Shown piece by piece: positions 22,410-33,324 of a DNA stretch of 64,000 nucleotides. The translations under genes and the position numbers were made by a program. The notes under the pieces are model-generated. The model did not search any database and had not been told where the DNA came from. It saw nothing but the letters and a program-made list of their open reading frames with translations. The DNA comes from Alligator mississippiensis (lineage: Eukaryota; Chordata; Crocodylia; Alligatoridae): assembly GCF_030867095.1 (NCBI RefSeq), contig NC_081828.1:5161501-5225500 (forward strand), in the 5' to 3' direction. Position 1 is the stretch's first letter. Each line of letters opens with the position of its first letter.

Positions 22410-24399
22410 AATATATATATAAAATTCCACCTCCAGCACTCTGCTATGTGGCCCCTGTGGTTCACTTGGCAGCTCAAAGCACACTAAAAACCCATTGCAC
22501 AGGTCACACTGTATAACTGTGCACCCATCTTCAGACCCATACCCCAACCCACTGCCCTCCTCAGAGGCTCTCCTCCTGAGAAAGTCTATGCCAGACCCCT
22601 CTCCACCAGATGAGGTCTGCCATTTATTCCCTGTAACCCTCTTCTGTCCTCCTGTAGCATCAGGACGTTTTGCAGAAGAGCTCTCCCTTGTTGGCAGCCT
22701 GGCTCTGATGGCCGTGAGAGCCCCACTGTGCTGGCAGGGAATCACAGGGCCAGCTTTCCTCCCGCTGCCAGTCATTTCCCTTGGGAGATGGGCACCCACT
22801 CCCCAAGTGACGCCTATAGCCACGGCGAAGGGAGCTGTGAGATGCCTTCGCTGCTGAATTGCCTGGTGCACTGGATAGATTGCTGTTTTGAACAGGGTTT
22901 AAAGGGGTAATGGAGCCAGAGATGAATCTGTCTGATGTCTTTCTTTCCTTCCTTCCCTGCTGCTCAGATCCCACAGTGATGGGCACGGGACCAAAACCCC
23001 AGGCAAGCTGCTGGCTAGACCTGTACCCTGGACCTGATTCAAGGAGCCCTGGGATCCATGGACTTCAGGAGCCTGTGGTCCAGGCCTTCTGACCATGAGA
23101 TTTCACCTGGGTGGTGGTTTCCCTCTCCACCCCCCAGCCACCCCTCCCCACACCCCCTTCCACGTAGAGGATCAAGCAAGCCTGGGGCTGTGGCACTTCC
23201 TATGCCAGGCCTGGGAAGGGGAAACCCAGGCAAGTCAGCCTCATGCGAGGCAAGGAGCCCAGGATACTCCTACACCTCCCCAGAGGTGTCAAGAAGAGCC
23301 TGGGAGCCCTCCCATCCCTGGTTACCTTGCATCCCCTTATCTCAGTTTAGAGGAAAACTGAAGGCAGAGCGTGGCAGGGAGGTGGGAGGATTCTCCAGTT
23401 TCCCTATTATTCAAGCTTCAAATCCAGCCTGGATGTTTCTTCCTTTTTTTTTATTTAGGAGAGTTGCTTGCAAACACCCCAGCTTCCTGCCCCCATGGCA
23501 AACAGCCCTCATGTATGCACTGCTTTTACAATCCCACAGCACTCATTTCCTGGCCAGTGGCATTTTAACAGCCACGACCTTGAGATGCCCTAGGTATACC
23601 AGAACTAGGCCGGATACCAACAGCAACCATCTCCGTGCCAGGGACGGGGGTAAGGCATCTGAACATAGATCAGGGCATGAGTCCGGCCTGCTGCTTGTCG
23701 GATCCTCCAGGAACAAGCTCCTAATGAGTTGCTCGGTGGTAGCAACACCCAGAGATGTTTCTTTCCCGTGGTACTGCTATTGTGGGAACCGAACCCTTTC
23801 CAAGGGCTGAGTGCTGACGCCGAGGGGGGAAAGGTGAAGGAGTGTCTGGATGGTCTCATTCCAACCCGCCTGATTATGGGTTGAACATGGGGATATCCAA
23901 GCAGCTGGGTGGTGTCCTGGCAGTAGAGTTTGACTCACAACCTCCTTTATCTCAAACCAGAACATAAGAAGGAACAGATCCATCCTGCCCCCTCCATCCT
24001 ACCGCCCACCGCCTGGCTGGGCTCATCTCTTCCCAAGCTTGCACGGCGGGCTGGGTGCAGGGAGCCAGCTCCTCTCGACTCAGCCTGCCTGTCTGATAGA
24101 AACCTCTCCTGCGGGTCCCAGGAGGGCCCGCTGGCTCGAATTTGGAAGATCAGGAGAGCCCGACACTCAGAAGCGAGACCTTGCCATTTCCCATCACCGC
24201 TTATCAGGGAGGCGCATCCTTTTCTCCCAGCCACTGCCAGCTCCTGGCTGTGACAGCGGTGCTGCATCTTGCTTGATCTCTTTTTTTTCCCCCTTGGGCT
24301 ACACTACAGCAAGCCGAAGTGCCCATCGAGCACCGGAGAAGTTTACAAACACGCTTTCGTTGTGAGCCGTTTGCACTGTTCCTCACACGGCTTGGAAAT
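22410..24399. other. Less repetitive region with one unclassified 250-codon open frame
   Basis: After a short (AT)n patch the sequence is mixed GC content without identified repeats. The plus frame 23058-23810 stays open for 250 codons. Its product is proline/serine/arginine-rich at the start and has no domain I recognise; start context and splice sites do not support a gene. It is most likely chance, but it is the longest open frame in the window outside repeat-derived sequence. Confidence 0.3.
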
Positions 24400-24860
24400 C
24401 TGTGACTCATTTTAAAGCTTTGAAGTGAAATCCGTGCTAGCATGACATTTTCTCCCCCTTCCTCCCCCAGTCACGTGGCTAAATGAATTATTGAGAATTA
24501 TAGCCGGGCTGCGTATATATAAAAAACCAAAAAAACAAATCAGTGTCTCTCTCTTTCGCTCGCAGATCGTTGAAAAACAGACAAATTCAAGCGTTCCCGT
24601 TTTGTTGCCTGCTGAAAAAAAGCCGGGATGAGCGCTGCAAGCACAGTGCAAAAAAAAAATGCAGACTTGGGAAGATAATGCCACTATTTATGCGCCTGAC
24701 TTTCAAATCACAAGAGGCAAGAATTCAAATGCAAACCTAGGTGGATGAAGCCGAATGCAGGTTGATTGTCATGTTTAATCTGTTGTGAATAAATCAGGAT
24801 GTGAATCAGGCACTTGGCATTTAAAAATACGAAAGTGAGCGCTCGCAGTTTTGTTCCCTT
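24400..24860 (+). promoter_or_regulatory. Candidate regulatory or promoter-like block with TATA box
   Basis: Non-repetitive sequence with TGACTCA (24403-24409, AP-1-like), an E-box CACGTG (24472-24477), AATGAATTATTGAGAATTAT (homeodomain-like) and TATATATAAAAAA (24514-24526). A pyrimidine tract ending CGCAG near 24564 resembles a splice acceptor. Further downstream are ACTATTTATGCG, GATTGTCATG and GTGAATAAATCAGG. Spacing of the E-box and TATA would suit a plus-strand core promoter. No transcript evidence. Confidence 0.3.
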
Positions 24861-25299
24861 CTCCAAATGTCACTGGTTCTGCAGTAGCCGTGGTAGGATG
24901 AGAGACACTTTCCGGGGGTCTGGCCATCTAACTCAGGTTAGCGAGTCACTCCTGCCAAGCTAGAGGGTTAATGCAGCTGTGCTTTATAAAGTACTTGCAT
25001 GGGAAAGAAAACCCAAAGTTTAGGATTTCTACTGGACTCGGGGCAAATACATAAGGGAAGAGGAGCAAAACATAAATACAGGAATATTTTAAAAGCAGAG
25101 GGCTAAAAATAGAAAGCCGAAGCTTGCAGTGCCTATAAAGTTAACATTATTCTAAGAGTGGGGACGGGGCATAAACAGAGAGATGCAGTTTCACAGTTTG
25201 TTTACTACGAAACAATTAGAAACACAAGGACTTCTGGGAGCCGGGTGGTCCAAACCGTTTAGGTTATTTATTTATTTTCCCATGGAGCTCATCGCTGCC
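24861..25299. other. Non-coding sequence, nothing recognised
   Basis: AT-leaning unique sequence. No domain-bearing frame or identifiable repeat. Confidence 0.45.
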
Positions 25300-25840
25300 C
25301 TCTTTGAGGGCCAGATCCAGCAAAGCACATGGGTGCTAGAGTGGGACTAAGCTGAAATTTTAGGCACCTGATTCCACAACTGGGGTCCTAAAGCCCCAGT
25401 TCAGCTCCCCCCTAATACTGGAAAAGCCTAAAACCTATAGGTGCGTCCTTGTTGAAGTCCACCTTGGCACCTACAGCTGCACCTCTGTGCATGCCTCGAA
25501 TTGTCCCTGTTTAGGCAGGGCTGAGATGTTTAGCACCCAGCTCCCACCAAAGCCCAATTGAGACCCAGAAATTAGGGGCTTCCCTGCTTGAATCCCATCG
25601 TGGGCTTGGCCTGATGGGCAGTCTCACAGCACACTTAACCGGCCGTATACCGCCCACATGAGCGACAGCTAGAGGTGAAAGCAGCAGCAACCCTTTTTAT
25701 ACAACAGCTCCTGGTGCTGACTGCTGGAAAGGGGAGAATCAGGTCCTAGTCCTTCCTTTTCTTGAAGCCACTTCTTCTAGGAGAGTGCTCTGGCCACATA
25801 ATTGCAGACCGTTCTGGGGGTTGACGACAGCCTCCGCCTC
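25300..25840. repeat. Old degenerate dispersed repeats
   Basis: Phrases such as GGGCCAGATCCAGCAAAGCAC, TTTAGGCACCTGATTCC, GTGCTCTGGCCAC and AGGCAGGGCTGAGATG are characteristic of old reptile interspersed repeats with 'aggcacctaa' text. Too diverged to assign a family or exact ends. Confidence 0.4.
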
Positions 25841-25937
25841 TGCTAGGGCTTGAAAAGAATTCAAGATTCGTTGCACCAGAAAGGAAGTGGGAGAGAGCAA
25901 ACACAAGCCATTTTTCTCTGAGCAGCTAGGACATTTT

Positions 25938-26306
25938 GGGTGCGTCTACATGAAACGCTTTAAGGCACATTAGCCTAAATTTAAGACTCATTAGGGCACA
26001 TGTCTGCATGTGCGTACCCTTATTGCGCGTTAAAAAATGGTAATTTGGGGCTAATCACATATCAAATGCAAGTATCAATGTATCAGATTTAGGCTCAAAG
26101 AGTTAAAGCGCTTTAATGCATGTGTAGATGTGTTAAAGCTGTTTATGTGGACTGACTTGGGACTAACTTTAGCCCCAAGTAGTCTACACACAGTGTTAAT
26201 GCGCTTTCATGCCTGCATGTGTAGACACCTTCCTAAACCTGGTTAATGCGCATTAAGCTAATGTGCATTAAATTTAGGTGCATTTAAATGCACATGTAGA
26301 CACCCC
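25938..26306. mobile_element. Palindromic DNA element, GGGTGCGTCTACA termini
   Basis: Left end GGGTGCGTCTACATG and right end CATGTAGACACCC are inverted repeats. The interior is full of inverted-pair words (TTAATGCGC/GCGCATTAA, GCATTAGCC/GGCTAATG-like) with no coding capacity. ACTGACTTGGGACTAACTTT is shared with the element at 37357-37745. It lies inside older repeat sequence. Target-site duplication not identified. Confidence 0.75.
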
Positions 26307-26309
26307 CAC

Positions 26310-26520
26310 AGACTTGTACTTTGAACAGTCATTGGCTAAACTACAGAGCTAGTCCTTGGAGCAGGGGCTGGAATCCAGGTCTGTCCTGGAGGAGTGCCCT
26401 AGCCACTAACCATTAGTAGACAGTGGTGCTCCTTTTCTCTCACTTAAATTAAAGCCAGTGCTTAAGTGCCTTCCTCAATAAGAATACCTTCCTAAATCCA
26501 GATTTCAGGATTGGGCCCAT
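26310..26520. repeat. Old repeat remnant flanking the palindromic element
   Basis: GGAATCCAGGTCTG, GTGCCCTAGCCACTAACC and AATCCAGATTTCAGGATTGGGCCC resemble the same old repeat type as at 25.3-25.8 kb. The palindromic element at 25.94 kb appears to have inserted into this older repeat. Confidence 0.35.
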
Positions 26521-26524
26521 CTTT

Positions 26525-27122
26525 CACTGCTTGTGGTCTAGTAGTCTGAATAATATGTAAGTATTCTTACTTATGGGTAAATTCGTGTGCCACCAGTTTT
26601 AATGTTCCCCCACGTGATGTGTATTGACTTCAAGGAAATTCCAAATTTGCCCTTGTCAGTCTAAATATACATAATCCAGGTGTGCAACAATAAAGGTGAT
26701 ACATATGTCTCATACTTGTAAGTGTGGCTGGTAGCATCCTGTATCCTTAAGCTTCCTTGACACTTCAATTTACAGCTTGTCTTATACTCCCTAGATGTAT
26801 TTGCATTGCTTGCAGAAAGAGGGCAGGAGAAGATCAAATGGATTTTCCCATTTTTTTTATTTTTTACTACTCGACATTGCTTCATTTTGATATGGTTTTG
26901 GTTTTGTATCCCCATAAGCTTTGTTCTATTTTAACTTTAAATTGGCAGAATGTGTAATCTTATTGTCTGCTTTTTACCAATAAACCATAAATTATATAAT
27001 TGTATGATGATAGCCTTCTGTGGTCTATTTTGTTGTATTGTTTTAATGAATGCTGCAAAAAAGCTACTACTAGTGCCTGATACCTTCCATCAGAAGAACT
27101 TGCTTTCAGTTATTGAGAACAC
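26525..27122. other. AT-rich non-coding sequence, nothing recognised
   Basis: Contains short poly-T tracts, and open frames reach only about 84 codons. No identified element. Confidence 0.45.
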
Positions 27123-27412
27123 CACTGTTCCCAGTGGTGACAGATGCAGAACAAGGAGCAATGGTCTCAAGCTGCAGCAAGGGAAGTTGAGGTTGGATAT
27201 TAGGAAAAGCTTTCTCACTAGGAGGATGGTAAAGCACTGGAATTGGTTACCCAGAGAGGTGGTGGTCTCTCCATCCTTGTAGGTTAAGACCCAGGTAGAC
27301 AAAGCTTTGTCTGGGATGATATAGTTGGGGCTGGTCCTGCCTTGAGCAGGGGGTTGGACTCGATGTGACCTCCTGAGGACCTGTCCAACCCTCATTTTCT
27401 ATTACTCTATAA
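27123..27412 (+). mobile_element. CR1 LINE 3' end, plus strand
   Basis: Encodes the C-terminal CR1 ORF2 signature ([25 protein letters not shown]) in the frame starting 26950. Then follow GGTTGGACTCGATGTGACC, TGTCCAACCCTCATTTTCTA and a degraded terminal repeat. 5'-truncated. The readable peptide suggests moderate age. Confidence 0.88.
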
Positions 27413-27546
27413 CATTGCCAGGCTTCACCAGCTTGGGCTGAAAGTGCCCCTGTTGGGTGTTTATCTCAGAAAAACATCAGCCAAAATGACTCAACTTTTT
27501 ATAAGTGGTGAGAGAGGAAAATACATTATTTTGCTTATGTAATACT

Positions 27547-27827
27547 GGGCATATCTACACGCCACCATACAGCAATGCCTCTATGGCACCGTGCTTTAGT
27601 ACTAAAACACGGTGCAGTCACTGCCCGTACTATGCTATGCGCGTGGCCCACAGTTAGTTTTTGCTGCTATGTTGCCATCATGGTGCACTAAAACGGGGGC
27701 GTGCACTGCTATGGCAAAGTAGCTGCTAAGCATGTGTAGACTCATGTGACCACTACATTGCCGTAGCACGCCATATGGCAATGTAGCACGTTGCTACGGT
27801 GATGTAGAGTGACGTGTATATGCACCC
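27547..27827. mobile_element. Palindromic DNA element, variant interior
   Basis: Left GGGCATATCTACACG and right CGTGTATATGCACCC form the terminal inverted repeat. The interior uses CTATGGCA/TGCCATAG, GCACGGTGC-like and GTAGCACG/CGTGCTAC pairs rather than the TTAATGCGCA words of its relatives. It has no coding capacity. It shares terminal sequence with the 35.03, 49.81 and 61.07 kb elements but differs internally. Confidence 0.7.
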
Positions 27828-28559
27828 ACTGATACACTGACTTTTCAAAGAAAAGATTATCTCCTTGGTGCGGACCTGGGATTTGACATTTGACACAGGA
27901 GCAGTGTTTAGTGATGGGGGTATTTTTTGGCATCCCTGAAACATCCACCCCAATTTGGACAAATTATAAACCTTAGAAGAATCATAGCTTGCACATGCTC
28001 AGTGGAGACTTCAAGCAGAATACTTTCTTAGGTGTCTAAATCACCTAATACCATTTGACTTCCTGTCACATGATCTGAGTCACATATTCACACCTCAGTG
28101 CCCCGTACCACTAAGTTGGTCTGTACCGGGTGTGTTTAGAAGCAATTTGGAGCTACACCCGAGTTATCTAAGACCTTGCATGCTCTGTTGTGAGTCAAAT
28201 CCACTGCAGAAGTGCAACAGAAGTGCAACCGCCAAATTATACATGACTGAAAAACACAGCTACCGGTTAATGCTGGTGTGTGTTGATCTCAGCAGGATAA
28301 GGGAGACCAGGGGGACCCCAATTCTCACCACTCCCTGGTTTGAAGCTGATCTTCATCACAGTATAGCAACCTAATGCCCAAGCCAGGCAAGACTCGGAGC
28401 CTCTGCCTGTTGAGACCAGGCTACTGGATCACCAAGAGGAAAAATACTATGGGAACAAAAGGAGAACAAACAAATAGGAGGTGGATGGTGTCCTAGTTGG
28501 AGGAGGGGACCACGTCCCTGTGTCCACTGTGGTCTGTGCATTTTGCATGATTGTCATTG
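27828..28559. other. Non-coding sequence, nothing recognised
   Basis: Short open frames only. GCACATGCTCAGTG (27983) also occurs at 5343 and may be a remnant of a shared old repeat. Confidence 0.4.
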
Positions 28560-28636
28560 GGAAAAGGGCCCTGGAGGATGGACTAGTTGATGTCCCGAGG
28601 TCTCTTCCTGCCCTCCTTTTCTATGACTTCATGATA
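28560..28636 (+). mobile_element. CR1 LINE 3' tail fragment, plus strand
   Basis: GGACTAGTTGATGTCCCGAGG, TCTTCCTGCCCTCCTTTTCTATGA and a terminal TCATGAT. A short, diverged CR1 3' UTR remnant. Confidence 0.65.
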
Positions 28637-29481
28637 AACAGCACTGGGCACTGAAAATAGGCTTCTTCATATGGCGTACCACCTACTAGAAACTCCCTAT
28701 CTGTGGGACTGGAATATCTTCCCTTCTTGGTTTCCTAGTGGGGCAGCTTCAAGAGAAGATCTGGGTTCGGTGGCTAAGGGCACTTTGCTGGGGTGGGGGA
28801 CATGTAGGTCTGAATCTTACTGTTTCCCACTTCTTGTGGCCAAACCAATAGGTACTTACTAGATGAGAGGGCCCTCATGTTTTTTTCTGCCCCTAACCTT
28901 CTGGGGATTTACCCACAGCCAAGCACGCGCCCACCAAAATGAGCTTGTTCCATGCATGGGTGGAAGCAGAATCTGAAATCTGTGTTAAGTGCTGAAAACA
29001 TCACTTCAGTAGGAACATTTGGATGCATCTTAGGTACCTAGAGAATAGCATGCAGCTCAATGTACCTGGTGATGCAGAGTATGGACAGGAATCTAGTTAT
29101 CTTTGAGGAACCTGAACATTATTAGACATCTAGTGGGTAAGCCAGGATTGAGTTTTTAGATTTTGGCAGCTAGTTTCCCTAAAGATAACATCTGCACTGG
29201 GCATTCTCCAGCCCAAGATTTCCTCTTTAATTACAACCATGGGTTGGAGAGTCCAGGCATCAGAACTGACAGCAGAGACTCCATCGCTGCGTGCACTCCC
29301 TTCGGTTGTGCCCAGGCATTGTGAAGGACAAAGGTGCCTGATCTGAATACAGGGGAGACTTGGTCTATCTGTCTTGCTCTATCTTGGTCTACTCGGAAGA
29401 AGCCCTGTGAGAGCCAGGGTTGGGCATTTAGCCAGTAGGTGTGCAGAAGGACTGAAATCTGCTGAGGTGCTGGGGAGGTGA
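28637..29481. other. Non-coding sequence, nothing recognised
   Basis: No identified element or exon. GACATCTAGTGG at 29125-29136 matches a minus-oriented CTCF core at 11 of 12 positions by hand comparison, which may be chance. Confidence 0.4.
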
Positions 29482-29605
29482 AGAATCATAGAAATAACAG
29501 AAATGCAGGGCTGGATGGGACGTCCAGAGGTTGCATCTAGTCCAACCCACTACCTGAGGCAGGATCATCCCTATCCAAACCATCCTATCCAAATCCATTA
29601 TCTAA
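29482..29605 (-). mobile_element. CR1 LINE 3' end, minus strand
   Basis: GAATCATAGAAATAACAG, GCAGGGCTGGATGGGACG, CTAGTCCAACCCACTACC and AGGCAGGATCATCCCTATCC are the reverse complement of a CR1 3' tail. Only about 120 bp is retained; diverged. Confidence 0.8.
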
Positions 29606-29627
29606 CTTGTTAGCAAAAATGACACAG

Positions 29628-30224
29628 TCAACCCTGACACAACCAGAAGACATAACATCCTAACATGCCACAGGTAAAACAGGACAGGATATGGGGTGGG
29701 CTGGACCAATGGGGCAAGAGGAAGGCATTGAGAAGGCATGTGAGACGCATGTAACAAAGAGGAGAGAGAGAAATGGCAGTGGAAAGGTGAGCACTGGGAC
29801 CTGGAGCCAAAAAGGGGCGGTGAGATTGGATGAGTCCAAGGAAGGAAACTTGGGAGTAGTGGGACAGTGACTGGGGCAGGGTGGTGGACATCTGGAGACC
29901 AGAGCTGCAGATGAGATTAAATGAGCAGCTGGGAATGGACAGACTGAAGATTGCCTGACCAAGGGAGTGGAAAGTGGGATGAGAAGGATTGGGAAGGAGG
30001 GACTGGGTAGGTGCTGAGTGCTGAGTGAAGGAATAAGAGGTGGTGAATGGACAGGCTGGATGGGAAATAGCAGAAGTCACGATAGCACAGAAGAGCCTGC
30101 ATCTACTAGAGTTCATTCTCCAGGACCCCAAGATGCCCAAGTCTCTCTTTCCCTTTGCAGTCAGTAAATGTCTGTGTTGAAACAACCACCTCAAAGACCC
30201 ATCCAACTCATGCCCTGAAACCAC
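29628..30224 (-). other. 198-codon open frame in purine-rich sequence, unrecognised
   Basis: The plus strand here is strongly purine-rich (GGGAGTGGAAAGTGGGATGAG and similar), so the minus strand is rich in Ser/Pro/Leu codons and poor in stops. The predicted product is Ser/Pro/Leu-rich with no motif I recognise. It directly follows a CR1 3' tail. Most likely a non-genic or old-repeat interior; a real exon cannot be excluded. Confidence 0.2.
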
Positions 30225-30229
30225 CAGGA

Positions 30230-31349
30230 AATACCAGAATTAAATTGACTTATGAAAATTCAGTACAGTTTCCATGCACATGTAATAAAATACAGTCTTT
30301 AATGACCTATTTTTTTCCCATAGGACTAATGCCTCATTCAGTGTTGAGGATGGACCTGCTGTGGGGATGAAGCAGAGTGATGCAGTGATGGAGGCTGTCA
30401 TCTGCCAGATTCCTGCCGCATTTGTTGCAGGTGGGACATGTTTAGTGAATGGACTGGAGCATTGCAAGACGGAGAAATGATAGTTTCCTAGTTAAGACAG
30501 TTGAGCGCTGTCTGGAAGAGCTGGTTTCCATCTCTGCCTCTATGACAGAATTTGATATGATGCTGGACAATCCATTGAAACCAGTCTTCCATCGCTGGCT
30601 ATTAATTGTGTGTGGGTGGGCGTGCTTGTAAATTATATGTATCTACACACCCATGCACTGAACCTACAGCAGTCAATAGAAAACACATGAATTCCCTCTG
30701 AAAATCAGCGTGTGCGTATATCTTTATCTACGTATGAGTGGAACAGAGACGAAGGCGAGCGCAGAACTATATGAACCGGTTACAGATGTTTGCAGGAAAT
30801 AAGAATTTTGAAAGACAATAATGGAAATCTTTAGTAGTAAGGGCTTAATTCACTTAAGTTATTAGAAAACAAGCCATTAATTTTAGTGAAAGCTGTAAAA
30901 GAACATGCACAGCTGAGTTTATTCTATGCCTAAATTGCACCATAAAATATTTTGATTTGAAACTCTGCATATGCTGGCCACTTGGAGCTGTGCTGGGGCA
31001 TCTCTTTGGGATTATAGCACAGCCTCTAAACATGGGCAGCTCATGGTTCGGATCACTGATAATTTTACATTTAGACAAAAAGGGGGTCTATTTTATTGTT
31101 TTTCCTTCTTTGGCTTCTCTTCCCAGCCTTTGTGGTTAGTTTGTCTTGAAAGTGACTCATCTTCGTCCGGCTGGGCCTATTCCTTTAGTTACATTTCTAT
31201 TTTTTAACAGCAAAAATGTTTCCCTTGAGTAACATCAAATGTGTTTTGTTCCATCCTCCCTAGAGAAATAAGAAGGTTTTTTTCCTTCCGCCTTCTTTCA
31301 AGCTGCTGTAAAATAATCAGAAACAAACTGCAGGGGAAACAAGAAAGTT
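30230..31349. other. AT-rich non-coding sequence, nothing recognised
   Basis: Open frames are below 80 codons. No identified repeat. Confidence 0.5.
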
Positions 31350-31520
31350 CATAGACTCATAGGAAAATAGGGCTGGAAGGGACCTCACAAGGTTATCTAG
31401 TGCAGCCCCCTGCTCGAGGCAGGATCATCATCGACTGAACCATACCAGCCAGCTAACCTGCTCTCCTTGGAAGATGTCCAGGGATGGAGATTTCACAGCT
31501 TCTCTAGGTGGCCTGTTCCA
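31350..31520 (-). mobile_element. Older CR1 LINE, 3' part (split by a younger CR1)
   Basis: TCATAGACTCATAGGAAAAT, GGGCTGGAAGGGACCTCACA and TGCAGCCCCCTGC. It continues as reverse complement of codons for a WNRPPREAVKSPSLDIF-type CR1 segment up to the insertion point near 31520. The other half resumes at 31743. Confidence 0.85.
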
Positions 31521-31739
31521 TAGATTCATAGATGTTAGGGCCAGAAGGGACCTCAATAGATCATCGAGTCCGACCCCCTGCATAGGCAGGAAAGAGTGCT
31601 GGGTCTAGATGACCCCAGCTAGATGCCTATCCAACCTCCTCTTGAAGACCCCCAGGGTAGGGGAGAGCATCACCTCCCTTGGAAGCCCGTTCCAGACCTT
31701 GGCCACTCGAACTGTGAAGAAGTTCTTCCTAATGTCCAG
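31521..31739 (-). mobile_element. Younger CR1 LINE 3' end nested in an older CR1
   Basis: TAGATTCATAGATGTTAGGG, CCAGAAGGGACCTCAATAGA, CCGACCCCCTGCATAGG, ACCTCCTCTTGAAGACCCCC and GAAGAAGTTCTTCCTAATGT. It closely matches the copy at 7890-8100 and is less diverged than the CR1 it interrupts. Same orientation as the host copy. Confidence 0.88.
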
Positions 31740-31742
31740 TCT

Positions 31743-31895
31743 ATTGCTTGACTACTCTCATAGTCAGAAACTTCCTTCTGATCTTCAACCTAAATTTCTT
31801 CTGCTGCACCTTGACGACATTGCCCCAGTCCTGTCTCCTAAGGCCACAGAGAGAAGCCCATCTCCAGTCTTTGACTTTGACTTGCCCTTCTGTAA
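31743..31895 (-). mobile_element. Older CR1 LINE, 5' part (split by a younger CR1)
   Basis: Reads on the minus strand as CGLRRQDWGNVVKVQQKKF, then [16 protein letters not shown], the CR1 C-terminal segment that should be followed directly by the peptide encoded at 31350-31520. The pair therefore reconstructs as one element broken by the insertion at 31521-31739. Confidence 0.85.
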
Positions 31896-32665
31896 AAAGG
31901 CTGAGACTTGTCCACCATTTGCACTGAAAATTCACAGACATTTTCAGTTGTTCTCAGATGGTGGGGCTACATCCCAGCTGGCATGGAAGAGCAGCTTGAT
32001 ACTGGTGGGGAGCTGGATATGTGGTGCGTTGAATCTTGGACCGTGAAGCCAAGAGCATGGTCTACTGGGTTCACAAATTGTCCAAAGTTTGCTTAACTTG
32101 GTTCTTCTCATCCCATTAACTAAGAGCATAATTAATCAGGCATATTGACTGTGTTGAATGTCATATTACCATAATCTCTAGCGTAGCATGGCATGGCCTT
32201 GCTTTGTCTGGGACCAAAATAGCATTTTACACACTTTACCAAGTCGTGTTATGTCGCAGGTTGACAGTGGGACTGCAATTAGAGAGTTAACAGGATTTAG
32301 CAGCATAGATAAAGCAGAGCATGTTACACAGCAGTTCCCCAAACATAACCAGTTTTCACCGCAGCTTCTAAGACGCTAGACTGAACCCCATCCAAACTGA
32401 GAAGGATGCCAATCCCCTAAGAAGACCTCGTCACCAGTTTTTAGGAGTTCAGCACCAGGAGAACTCTAGAGCTCTCCAACATCATCTATATCAAGGTTTT
32501 GTGCTGGGTTTTTTTTCATTCATTATCAAAATCCCAGGAAAATCCTGTGACAACGTATGCCCCTGTGAGAAAATAGGCCCACTCCCAGGCTCTGGGCTGA
32601 AGTCATTGCTGTTAAAGACAACAAAATAGGACCAAATCACTGATCATGAATGCTCAGTCATTTTT
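31896..32665. other. Non-coding sequence, nothing recognised
   Basis: Unique sequence with short open frames. No identified repeat. Confidence 0.45.
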
Positions 32666-32730
32666 CATAGCTTCATAGATTGTTAGGGGCTGGAAGGGAC
32701 CTCACAAATCATCGGGTCCAGCCCTGATAG
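32666..32730 (-). mobile_element. CR1 LINE 3' tail fragment, minus strand
   Basis: CATAGCTTCATAGATTGTTA, GGGGCTGGAAGGGACCTCAC and ATCATCGGGTCCAGCCC. Only the extreme 3' end is retained. Confidence 0.82.
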
Positions 32731-32735
32731 TCCTT

Positions 32736-33324
32736 TGGTTGTCCTTTTTACACCTGTTATTATGCCTTCTGACCCTAATGTAAAGCCCATTGAAATAACT
32801 GTAGCGGAGAAATTTTGCCTTTAAGTCTGCTATGTCAACGTTCAGGCCCGTAACTCTTTGCTCTCTGGGTACTGGCTATTGTTCATAGGCATAAAGCCAT
32901 CTGCATTTGAACAAGGTGCTGTTCATTATTCTTTGTCCTTCCTTTGGTTATCTACTTACTTTTTCCCCTTTTTCTCCAGTTAAAATGTTTGGATTATCCA
33001 GAAGAGCACAAATAATACCAAGTGACTCAGAAGCCACCGTCATTATTTCTTGCTCCTCAATTTTTGACCGGCTGTATTCAGAAATGAAAGAGCACTAGAG
33101 CAAAATCCAGGATTACTTGGCTTGCGGAGAATTCATGGAGCGAAGCAAACATGAACTTAGCCCAATGATGGTTTGTAGCCAGCTTTCAAGTCTCTTTCTC
33201 AAGCTTTGCCGTGAATTGGCTCCATGTTATGAGATGAATTCTGAATTCCAAAGAGGGGTGACATTAAATCCTCCATCTTCATCTGCTCCATGTGAGGAAG
33301 CTCATGGGTTCAATAACCTGAGGA
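32736..33324. other. Non-coding sequence, nothing recognised
   Basis: Short open frames only, with no identified element. GGGTTCAATAACC at 33306 resembles a tRNA B-box but has no matching A-box at the required distance. Confidence 0.4.

Noticed and set aside
33306..33318. tRNA B-box-like GGGTTCAATAACC
   Set aside because: No A-box at the proper upstream distance and no cloverleaf.
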